Assembly: GCA_044348665.1 (NCBI GenBank)
Contig: JBIKSI010000154.1
Coordinates: forward strand, 1-7,093
Origin: M2408 sp044348665
Lineage (GTDB): Bacteria; Bacteroidota; Bacteroidia; Flavobacteriales_D; Crocinitomicaceae
Reading direction: 5' to 3'
Length of the DNA: 7,093 bases
Below are positions 1 to 4,998 of this stretch, piece by piece. A program made the translations under genes and the position numbers. How positions within the stretch are numbered: position 1 is the first letter of the stretch; every line of letters starts with the position of its first letter. The notes below the pieces were generated by a model, which saw nothing but the letters and a program-made list of their open reading frames with translations, had not been told where the DNA came from and made no database searches.

Positions 1-33
1 AACTCATAATTTAATTTTTTAGAATTATGAGTT
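1..33. repeat. perfect 11-bp inverted repeat, possible terminator of an upstream gene
   Basis: AACTCATAATT (1-11) and AATTATGAGTT (23-33) are exact reverse complements around an 11-base AT-rich loop. It could be the transcript end of a gene lying before the window. No T-run follows the stem on the plus strand, and the only T-run is inside the loop, so a classical intrinsic terminator is not proven. Bases 34-94 hold nothing else that I can support. Confidence 0.5.
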
Positions 34-94
34 CTTCTACGAAAAATTTGTATTATTGTAGTATGGATCGGAAATGCAGGCTAGCGAAGCTTTT

Positions 95-173
95 GTTCAA
101 CAGCGTGCAAGCGCCATAGCCCTGCCGTAGGCGTAACACAGGGCTACGATTGCCTGCACGCAAACCGTTAGCG
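95..173 (+). other. attC-like palindromic recombination site 0
   Basis: GTTCAAC (95-101) fits the integron R'' consensus RYYYAAC. A two-part stem follows: CGTGCAAGC (104-112) pairs with GCCTGCACG (152-160) with one mismatch, and TAGCCCTG (117-124) pairs perfectly with CAGGGCTA (139-146). The site ends in CAAACC then GTTAGCG (167-173). That right end resembles those of the other four sites in the window. GTTAGCG deviates from strict GTTRRRY and does not pair with GTTCAAC. That is acceptable if the last bases belong to the next cassette. The size of 79 bp is within the usual attC range. The gene it would belong to lies left of the window. Confidence 0.5.
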
Positions 174-198
174 GGCATTGTAAGAGGAGAACAAGATC

Positions 199-759
199 AT
201 GAAAATGCAAAACAAGAAAATTCAAGTTCATAAGTTTCTAGTTGAACTGTTCGGACGAGTAACAACAGTATTTGACTTGTTGGCAATTATAATTAGCTCC
301 ATTTCATTTGCTGGACTGACACTTCTGCTTAAATGGAATGCGGACATTTCAAATTTTAAATTAGTTATACTGACAATACTCGCCCTTGATATTGCTGGCG
401 GAGTTATTGCTAATTTTACAAACGGGACAAATAATTATTATTCAGAGTCGTTACGAAAGAGATACTTATTTATTTTTTTTCATCTTTTACAGCCATCAAT
501 TCTCATTTGGATTTTCCCGAGTGAGTTATTAGCGATTTTGGGAGTATCATTATTTACTCTGACAAGCTCAATAGTTGTTTTGAATATAAAAAAGCAATAC
601 AATCAAAGAATAATTGCTGTAACACTTTTGCTTTTTTCCTTATTTCTATCAACTCTTTTGAATTATTCCGACCCATTGACAGAAATTGTAATGCAGCTAT
701 TTTCTATAAAACTCATTTTGGCATTTAGTGTAAATTGGGCTTTTAATAACAAGAATTGA
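199..759 (+). CDS. unrecognised polytopic inner-membrane protein (block A, first gene)
   Basis: This 186-residue protein is very hydrophobic. About six membrane segments can be read, near residues 23-44, 54-73, 88-108, 110-130, 138-155 and 163-182. Short basic stretches such as RKR at 86-88 and KK at 131-132 fall between them. No enzyme or transporter motif was recognised, so no function is offered. The start at 199 is supported by AGGAG at 185-189, nine bases upstream, which is a stronger Shine-Dalgarno than is usual in this phylum. ATG at 205 is a possible alternative. The gene begins about 30 bases after the core of site 0 and runs straight into the next gene (TGA then ATG with no gap). 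The two are therefore almost certainly co-translated and may work together. Confidence 0.75.
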   Translation: MKMQNKKIQVHKFLVELFGRVTTVFDLLAIIISSISFAGLTLLLKWNADISNFKLVILTILALDIAGGVIANFTNGTNNYYSESLRKRYLFIFFHLLQPSILIWIFPSELLAILGVSLFTLTSSIVVLNIKKQYNQRIIAVTLLLFSLFLSTLLNYSDPLTEIVMQLFSIKLILAFSVNWAFNNKN

Positions 760-1389
760 ATGTTTAATTTAAAAGTCATATCATCTTTAATCGCATTACT
801 AATTTGCATAAAAGGCTATTCACAGAATATTACGAACCCTTTTGAAACTTTGAAAAAAAAGAGAGAAATTGTTTATGGCCTTGACAACAGAAGAACTCAC
901 ATTTATCAGCATCATACCGTTATCTATGGATTGTACACAGGAATTAGTTTCGGGAAAAAACTCAGATTCAAAATAGGTATTAATGGAACTCCTTTTGAAA
1001 TAGGCAAATTTGTTGATCAAAATGGGATTACAAAGAAAAATAGATTGTTTTTTGCCAGTATAGGAGAAGAATTTGACTTTTACCAGTATAAAAAATTTGG
1101 CATGACAACGTATCTGCAAGCAGGGATTGGCAACAACTTTTACAGACAGCTAAATCAAAACGGAATAGAAGTTAGCAAAGGTAAAGAACTCATTATTCCT
1201 ATTGAAACAGGCTTGCATTTCAGTTATGACCTTTTGACGTATCTAAAGCTTAAGACTGGGTTTGGTTGGCGTTTTGTAACCCCAAACCATTCAAGTGAGT
1301 TAAGTGGTTACTATGTAAAACTTGGACTTAGTTTTAATCTTAAAAAATTTAATGAAACACGAGCGAACAATAAAACAACGACCCGCTAA
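760..1389 (+). CDS. secreted, outer-membrane beta-barrel-like protein (block A, second gene)
   Basis: The 209-residue product begins with a signal peptide: K5, a hydrophobic core at about residues 6-17, and a likely signal peptidase I cut after GYS at 21 before Q22. The mature part alternates polar and aromatic or aliphatic residues in strand-like runs, for example around 54-78, 95-130 and 145-195. It reaches YYVKLGLSFNLKKF, the kind of final strand seen in small outer-membrane barrels. After that strand a polar 12-residue tail (NETRANNKTTTR) is encoded where the gene enters the palindromic site, and the stop TAA (1387-1389) lies inside CCCGCTAAC. ATG directly follows the stop of the membrane protein gene, so translation is probably coupled. 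No specific family was recognised. Outer-membrane or periplasmic location is inferred from composition. Confidence 0.75.
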   Translation: MFNLKVISSLIALLICIKGYSQNITNPFETLKKKREIVYGLDNRRTHIYQHHTVIYGLYTGISFGKKLRFKIGINGTPFEIGKFVDQNGITKKNRLFFASIGEEFDFYQYKKFGMTTYLQAGIGNNFYRQLNQNGIEVSKGKELIIPIETGLHFSYDLLTYLKLKTGFGWRFVTPNHSSELSGYYVKLGLSFNLKKFNETRANNKTTTR

Positions 1390-1512
1390 CATTTATCCGA
1401 GTAGTCGACAAAAGCACTAAAAAAAGCGATGAAGTTAAAATTTTCTTCATCGCTTTTTTCTTGCATTGTTGTTTCGGTCTTGTAGCTTTGTCGATTTACT
1501 CGGTGTTCAGCG
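1382..1512 (+). other. attC-like palindromic recombination site A
   Basis: The site starts with CCCGCTAAC (1382-1390) and ends with GTTCAGCG (1505-1512). Its long stem pairs 1397-1415 (CCGAGTAGTCGACAAAAGC) with 1485-1503 (GCTTTGTCGATTTACTCGG), with a few mismatches and bulges. A second independent hairpin, the terminator at 1420-1459, sits at the tip. CCCGCTAAC is the exact reverse complement of GTTAGCGGG at 167-175, the start of block A. The length of about 130 bp is near the upper end for integron attC sites. The cores deviate from RYYYAAC and GTTRRRY. Confidence 0.5.
1420..1459. terminator. strong bidirectional intrinsic terminator inside attC-like site A
   Basis: AAAAAAGCGATGAAG (1420-1434) and CTTCATCGCTTTTTT (1445-1459) form a perfect 15-bp stem around a 10-base loop. 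It has a T-run on the plus strand and, through the A-run, on the minus strand too. It lies 31 bases after the stop of the beta-barrel-like gene. It should end the block A transcript and also shield it from minus-strand reading out of the transposase genes. Confidence 0.85.
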
Positions 1513-1605
1513 TCATTCCTTCAAGTTTGCATCTAACTTCACTTAGGGAATTTGTAGCACTATCGCCAACTCTCTTTTTTCAAAACTCTAGCTTCAAATA
1601 TCATT

Positions 1606-1666
1606 TTTCAAGCCAATTTTGAGTGATTTTTAAACATTTCTCATTCATTTCAAGCTGATTTCGAGT
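1606..1666. repeat. pair of 19-bp direct repeats beyond the transposase gene
   Basis: The copies at 1606-1624 and 1648-1666 both read TTTCAAGCnnATTTnGAGT, matching at 16 of 19 positions with a 42-base period. They lie 70-130 bases beyond the 3' end of the transposase gene, the side where IS91-type elements carry their replication origin. Binding by the transposase is a guess from position only. Confidence 0.5.
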
Positions 1667-1738
1667 TGGAAATGCGTGTTTTGGGTCGATTTTCTTCGCA
1701 ATTGAGCATAGTTGTGGCTGTCCGCCTCTTGCGAAAAA

Positions 1739-2917
1739 TCAATTATTACCACTAAAACACTGATTGACAATTGCTTTTGCAGGTCCATCTCTAGCGTTTG
1801 GTAAGATGACTTGAGTCAACACTAAGTTCGCTTTTTTGCATTTAGGACATAGGATATGCGATCTTCCAAAACGCAACAGATTCTGGATGTTTGTGGGCAC
1901 TTTTAGTTTCTCTGGGTGCTTTGGAACCTTGAACTTCTCCAAAATTGCTTTCAAACGTTCTTTTCGCTTGTAATTTCCCAAAATACCGTAATGCCGAATG
2001 CGAACAAATCGTGCTGGAAGAATGTGCTGTGAAAAACGTCTTAAAAACTCATTTCCAGTTAGTTTTAACATCTTTCTTTTTCCTTCGTCTTTGTAATCCT
2101 TGTACCAAAATAAAACATTTCCGTCTTGGTCTACTTCCTGTATACGGTGATTTGAAATAGCGATTTTTTGGGTATATCTTCCTAAATATTCCACCACTTG
2201 CGCCGCATTTCCCATCGGATTTTTGGCGTAAACAATCCACTTTTTGAGGTACAAGTCGTTTTTCAAAACCTTCCAATTCGTGTTTTCAGGAAGTTGAACA
2301 GTCTTGTTTTCAACCAATTCATTCAACTTCGCAAGAAAAAAACCTTTGTACAAGGGTTCCATCACCGAATACGGAAAAAGATACGTTCCATTTCCTTTTT
2401 TAAGTTTTTGCCAGTTCAAATTCTTATCTATTCCTCCTCCACTTACGATACAATGCACATGTGGATGGAAATCCAACTTTTGCCCCCACGTATGAAGTAC
2501 TGAAGTAATACTCGGCACTCCACCCAAGCGTTTTTCGTCCTTGCTCAACTTCAAAATACAACGTGAACTACTCTCAAACAGTAAGTTATAAATCACTTTT
2601 CGATTGAGGTACGCAAGAGCTTTGAGTTCACTCGGAAGCGTAAAAACGACATGGAAATACTTCACAGGAAGCAGTTTCCGCAAACGATCCTCCATCCACT
2701 CCGTAGCACGCAAACTTCCGCAATGTGTACAATGCCTGTTTCGGCACCCATGATATTGAATATGAACATGTTTACACGATGTATCTTCACACGAATAGGC
2801 ATGGTACCCCATCGCAGAAGTGTGACAACGTTCAATCAAACTCAATACTTTGTGCGAAGCTTCAGGAAGTGTATTTTGCCAATCAACGACCTTTAAAACA
2901 TCTTGTAAACTAGCCAT
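1739..2917 (-). CDS. IS91-family HUH/Y2 transposase
   Basis: This 392-residue protein would nick one strand at the element's origin and drive rolling-circle-like transposition. The N-terminal region has a zinc-binding cluster, C43, C48, C58, C63 and C66, in the form CRNRHCTHCG. The HUH metal site is HPHVHCIVSGGG at 151-162. The paired catalytic tyrosines are Y244 and Y248 in EYLGRYTQKIAIS, the usual IS91 Y2 block. A C-terminal CPKC (357-360) may be part of a zinc ribbon. Length and motif order fit an intact family member. Its ATG overlaps the end of the recombinase gene by 8 bases (ATGGCTAG), so translation is probably coupled. Activity is not shown, but no motif is missing. Confidence 0.93.
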   Translation of the reverse strand: MASLQDVLKVVDWQNTLPEASHKVLSLIERCHTSAMGYHAYSCEDTSCKHVHIQYHGCRNRHCTHCGSLRATEWMEDRLRKLLPVKYFHVVFTLPSELKALAYLNRKVIYNLLFESSSRCILKLSKDEKRLGGVPSITSVLHTWGQKLDFHPHVHCIVSGGGIDKNLNWQKLKKGNGTYLFPYSVMEPLYKGFFLAKLNELVENKTVQLPENTNWKVLKNDLYLKKWIVYAKNPMGNAAQVVEYLGRYTQKIAISNHRIQEVDQDGNVLFWYKDYKDEGKRKMLKLTGNEFLRRFSQHILPARFVRIRHYGILGNYKRKERLKAILEKFKVPKHPEKLKVPTNIQNLLRFGRSHILCPKCKKANLVLTQVILPNARDGPAKAIVNQCFSGNN

Positions 2918-3797
2918 TTAAGACCAAACTACCTGTTGCAATCAGCTCAATTTCATTTTTGGGTTTGTACAACACATCCAGCGGACTCACCAATGAATTT
3001 CGTTTGCTCGTTTGGAGGTGCAAATACACCATCGTTGTCTCGATTTTACTGTGTCCAAGCAGTTCTTTGATGGTAAAAATATCCATTCCATTATCGAGCA
3101 TGTGTGTTGCAAATGAGTGTCTTAGCGCATGTACTTTGCGCTCTTTGTGCGAGAGTCCAGCATTTTTATACGCCATACGAACACTGTGTTGAATGCTTCG
3201 AGAGTTCATCGGTTTTCCAGGCGTTTGACCTTCAAAAAGATAGACTTTTGGCTTATTTTCTTCGTATTTAAAATACTCGCGCAAGGTTTTTAAGCACGTT
3301 TGAGACAAAATCGTGAAGCGTTGTTTTTTACCTTTACCATGGTTGACACGAATACGATTGTTAGACGACTCAATATCAGTCATTTTCATCAGTTGAAGTT
3401 CCTCCAAACGTAAACCCGAACTGTAAAAAAGTTCCACGATTGCGCGCTGTTTCAAGCTCGAAGCATTTTCCAACAAACTCTTAATTTCCTCTTGCGACAA
3501 CACGCACGGAAGTTTAAACTCACGTCTTGGATACAATTTGCTCTTCGAATCAAATGGTGTTTTGAGCACATGACGAAAGAAAAACGCCATACTTTGCGCC
3601 ACCATTTTGTGTTTCGAATAAGACGCTCCCAGTGTCATTTTGAGGTAACGCATGTATTCTACTACATGATTTTCGGTCCATAATTTCGGTTCTAAATCGG
3701 GGAAATACTCCGCGAAAAATCGAATTTCACGCGCATATGCCTCAACACTTCTCTCTGCATAATTACCCGCAACCATCACTTTTTCAAGTTGTTCCAT
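2910..3797 (-). CDS. tyrosine recombinase (phage-integrase/Xer-like), accessory gene of the IS91-type element
   Basis: The 295-residue protein has an N-terminal SAM-like core-binding domain (about 1-95) and a C-terminal catalytic domain (about 100-275). The full active-site set is present: R130 in SGLRLEEL, a lysine at 155-158 in GKGKK, H223 and R226 in HALRHSFATH, H249 in LLGHS, and nucleophile Y258 in MVYLH. It ends with SPLDVLYK and a short tail that overlaps the transposase start. It lacks the extra helix region between boxes II and III expected of integron IntI, so it is probably not the integrase of the surrounding sites. A possible role is resolving transposition intermediates; this is inference. 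The annotated ATG may not be the true start, because coding-like sequence continues upstream to 3859 in the same frame after a one-base shift. Confidence 0.9.
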   Translation of the reverse strand: MEQLEKVMVAGNYAERSVEAYAREIRFFAEYFPDLEPKLWTENHVVEYMRYLKMTLGASYSKHKMVAQSMAFFFRHVLKTPFDSKSKLYPRREFKLPCVLSQEEIKSLLENASSLKQRAIVELFYSSGLRLEELQLMKMTDIESSNNRIRVNHGKGKKQRFTILSQTCLKTLREYFKYEENKPKVYLFEGQTPGKPMNSRSIQHSVRMAYKNAGLSHKERKVHALRHSFATHMLDNGMDIFTIKELLGHSKIETTMVYLHLQTSKRNSLVSPLDVLYKPKNEIELIATGSLVLNG

Positions 3798-3859
3798 CGC
3801 TACAACAACCTCAGCATTTAACTTGCTAACAACAGCATGTTCTTCTACTTTTTTTTCAT
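3798..3859 (-). other. possible frameshift start of the recombinase gene (A8 slippery run)
   Basis: Reading the minus strand from ATG at 3859, the codons are ATG AAA AAA AAG TAG. A -1 shift on the A8G run (plus-strand T-run 3849-3856) would instead give MKKKVEEHAVVSKLNAEVVV and then run in frame into the recombinase ATG at 3797. The frame is open and of ordinary composition. A-AAA-AAG is a well-known efficient -1 slippery sequence in insertion elements. A homopolymer miscall or a decayed start would look the same. Confidence 0.35.
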
Positions 3860-3945
3860 GAAACTAAATTTTAAAATATGTTCTAATTTAAAACTTTTTC
3901 ATACTTTTATGATATGGAAGTAGATGTAAAACACTGTTTGTTAGC
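3825..3945. repeat. imperfect inverted repeat flanking the upstream region of the recombinase gene
   Basis: GCTAACAACAG (3825-3835) matches the reverse complement of CTGTTTGTTAGC (3934-3945) except for one extra base. The arms enclose about 100 very AT-rich bases with no promoter of the TAnnTTTG type. It may mark the end of the IS91-type element or a decayed palindromic site. The function is unknown. Confidence 0.4.
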
Positions 3946-3967
3946 TGATTCGACGACAGGAGAATTT

Positions 3968-4101
3968 CGCTTGAACACGGGTTTGGCAAAATTGGCGGTT
4001 CAGTGCTCCGCAGACACATTTGTGGATGATCAAAGTTTGGTTCTCCGCATCAACATTTGTGCTGAAAATCGCCACCTTCGCCAAGCCCGAAAACGTTGGG
4101 C
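3968..4101 (+). other. attC-like palindromic recombination site B
   Basis: The site begins CGCTTGAAC (3968-3976) and ends AAAACGTTGGGC (4090-4101). GTTGGGC exactly fits GTTRRRY. The stem pairs 3978-3997 with 4070-4089 at 16 of 20 positions (CGGGTTTGGC against GCCAAGCCCG at the base). It continues with TTCAG (3999-4003) against CTGAA (4062-4066). The apical part holds an internal 37-base-period repeat. CGCTTGAAC is the reverse complement, with one extra base, of GTTCAGCG at 1505-1512, the start of block B. An open frame of 63 codons crosses the site but is judged non-coding. Confidence 0.55.
4006..4061. repeat. short direct repeat in the loop of attC-like site B
   Basis: CTCCGCA-nnn-ACATTTGTG occurs at 4006-4024 and again at 4043-4061. 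It matches at 16 of 19 positions with a 37-base period. It appears to be an old tandem duplication that lengthened the loop. Confidence 0.6.
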
Positions 4102-4111
4102 GTAATAATAA

Positions 4112-4143
4112 AAAACCCAAACCTTATAATTGGTTCGGGTTTT
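4112..4143 (-). terminator. intrinsic terminator of the peroxiredoxin gene
   Basis: AAAACCCAAACC (4112-4123) and GGTTCGGGTTTT (4132-4143) form a 12-bp stem with an 8-base loop. The single non-Watson-Crick position is a G-U pair in the minus-strand RNA but an A-C mismatch in the plus-strand RNA. That favours minus-strand termination. The minus strand continues with TTTTTTATTATT, a suitable U-tract. It lies just inside the left edge of block C, 33 bases past the peroxiredoxin stop. Confidence 0.8.
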
Positions 4144-4176
4144 AAAAAAGAAATAAAATAAAAATAAGATTTAATT

Positions 4177-4890
4177 TTAATCTTTGATTAGGGTTTTCAA
4201 AACCAAATCTTTGTCTAGTTTTTTTGTGCAGAAAAACCAATCTTTACAATCAAGATTTTCATTGTCGTCCATTCTTTCTTTTGCTACTCCGCAAGAACCA
4301 GCAGTAGGAACAATAACATCATCTCCAACTTGCCAATCTGCAGGACAAGCTACATTAAAAGCATCTGTGGTTTGCATAGCTATCAATGCACGGTAAAGTT
4401 CATCAAAATTTCTACCAATTGATAAAGGATAATAGATGATGGCTCTAATAATTCCATTTGGGTCAACAAAAAATACGGCTCTAACGGCTTTTGTGTTGCT
4501 TTCTCCAGGCATAATCATTCCATATTTGGCAGAGACTTCCATGGTAATGTCTTCAATGAGAGGAAAAGTAACTTCAATGTTTTTCATTCCCTTGTACTCA
4601 ATTTTTTCCTTGATTGTTCTAAGCCAAGCAATGTGGCTATACAAACCATCAACAGACAGACCTACCAATTCGCAATTGGCTTTTTTGAATTTGTCTTGCA
4701 TGGAGGCAAAAGTCATAAATTCAGAAGTACAAACAGGTGTAAAATCTGCTGGATGACTAAACAAAATTGACCATTTCCCTGAATAATCACTTGGAAAATT
4801 GATTTCTCCCTGTGTGGTTACTGCTTTAAATTCTGGTGCTTTTTCGCCAATTCTTGGCATGCTAATTTGTTTTGATTCTTGATTTTCCAT
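4177..4890 (-). CDS. peroxiredoxin, Prx6-class with C-terminal cysteine pair
   Basis: This cytosolic thiol peroxidase of 237 residues would reduce hydrogen peroxide and organic hydroperoxides. The active-site motif PxxxTxxC is complete (P47, T51, C54 in HPADFTPVCTSE), and R137 in AVRAVFF is the likely catalytic arginine. The long C-terminal domain with CPADWQVGDDVIVP (182-195) places it in the Prx6 class rather than AhpC. Prx6 proteins are often 1-Cys enzymes, but here C215 and C221 in LDCKDWFFC match the cysteine pair of archaeal-type thioredoxin peroxidases such as that of Aeropyrum. A disulfide-recycling 2-Cys mechanism is therefore likely. C73, C182 and C200 are additional. The gene is divergent from oxyR, has its own promoter and terminator, and is probably induced by peroxide through OxyR. 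Confidence 0.95.
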   Translation of the reverse strand: MENQESKQISMPRIGEKAPEFKAVTTQGEINFPSDYSGKWSILFSHPADFTPVCTSEFMTFASMQDKFKKANCELVGLSVDGLYSHIAWLRTIKEKIEYKGMKNIEVTFPLIEDITMEVSAKYGMIMPGESNTKAVRAVFFVDPNGIIRAIIYYPLSIGRNFDELYRALIAMQTTDAFNVACPADWQVGDDVIVPTAGSCGVAKERMDDNENLDCKDWFFCTKKLDKDLVLKTLIKD

Positions 4891-4921
4891 TTTTTGAAAT
4901 TTTAAGTTGTTATTTATTTTT

Positions 4922-4952
4922 CAAAGATATGTAGTCTCAAATCATTTACAAT
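4922..4952 (-). promoter_or_regulatory. promoter of the peroxiredoxin gene
   Basis: On the minus strand TATCTTTG (4929-4922) is a perfect Bacteroidota -7 box TAnnTTTG. ATTG (4952-4949) supplies a -33 TTG at a 19-base spacing. Transcription would start near 4915, giving a leader of about 25 bases. A small perfect dyad, TCATT-TAC-AATGA (4942-4954), overlaps the -33 box and could be an activator contact. Confidence 0.7.
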
Positions 4953-4964
4953 GACAATATTTTT

Positions 4965-4972
4965 TATATTTG
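4965..4972 (+). promoter_or_regulatory. -7 box of the oxyR promoter
   Basis: TATATTTG is a perfect TAnnTTTG box, 26 bases before the chosen oxyR ATG. No convincing -33 TTG lies at the usual spacing (TTTA at 4945-4948 is the nearest), so the promoter is probably weak or activator-dependent. Its position rules out the upstream ATG at 4951 as the main start. Confidence 0.55.
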
Positions 4973-4991
4973 CTATTGACATTATCAATAG
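4973..4991. promoter_or_regulatory. perfect dyad, candidate OxyR operator
   Basis: CTATTGA (4973-4979) and TCAATAG (4985-4991) are exact inverted repeats around CATTA. The dyad directly follows the oxyR -7 box and ends 7 bases before the oxyR ATG. It should therefore cover the transcription start. A regulator bound here would block oxyR, which fits the negative autoregulation common in LysR-type genes. The CTAT/ATAG ends resemble the half-site bases of OxyR sites. The assignment is by position and symmetry. Confidence 0.55.
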
Positions 4992-4998
4992 TTACAAA

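Larger units (their letters stand above)
1513..3967 (-). mobile_element. IS91-type insertion element with accessory tyrosine recombinase (block B), ends approximate
   Basis: Two minus-strand genes, a tyrosine recombinase followed by an HUH/Y2 transposase, form one overlapping unit, an arrangement I believe occurs in part of the IS91 family. The ends cannot be fixed because IS91-type elements make no target duplication and lack true terminal inverted repeats. IS91 inserts next to GTTC or CTTG at the end downstream of its transposase. GTTC does occur at 1505-1508 on the matching side, which makes 1508/1509 a candidate boundary. The coordinates given are simply the interior between the two attC-like cores. 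Bases 1513-1738 contain no gene, but do carry a pair of 19-bp repeats. Bases 3860-3967 contain only an imperfect inverted repeat. Confidence 0.6.

Noticed and set aside
95..173. tRNA or structured RNA gene suggested by the GC-rich hairpin
   Set aside because: There is no cloverleaf or T-loop motif. The structure is one long interrupted stem that matches the pattern of the other palindromic sites.
2910..3797. Tyrosine recombinase as the integron integrase IntI
   Set aside because: The catalytic residues are shared by the whole superfamily. The IntI-specific extra segment is not seen, and the gene is fused by overlap to an IS91-type transposase.
31..3848. Ten-base repeat GTTCTTCTAC at 31-40 and 3839-3848
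   Set aside because: A 10-base match between two places in a 7-kb AT-rich window is expected by chance, and the flanks do not match.
3914..4105. 63-codon plus-strand open frame
   Set aside because: It lies across the palindromic stem and loop of attC-like site B, includes an internal DNA repeat, and its end coincides with the GTTGGGC core. No protein-like features were seen.
4436..4756. Open frame antisense to the peroxiredoxin
   Set aside because: It is a shadow of a strongly supported gene, with no independent start signal or family resemblance. The same applies to the frames inside the transposase and recombinase genes and to 820-1119, 5113-5343 and 6196-6405.
4951..4998. Upstream in-frame ATG for oxyR
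   Set aside because: It would add 16 hydrophobic residues before the standard LysR N-terminus MNLQQLEYI, and it lies upstream of the predicted -7 box at 4965-4972.
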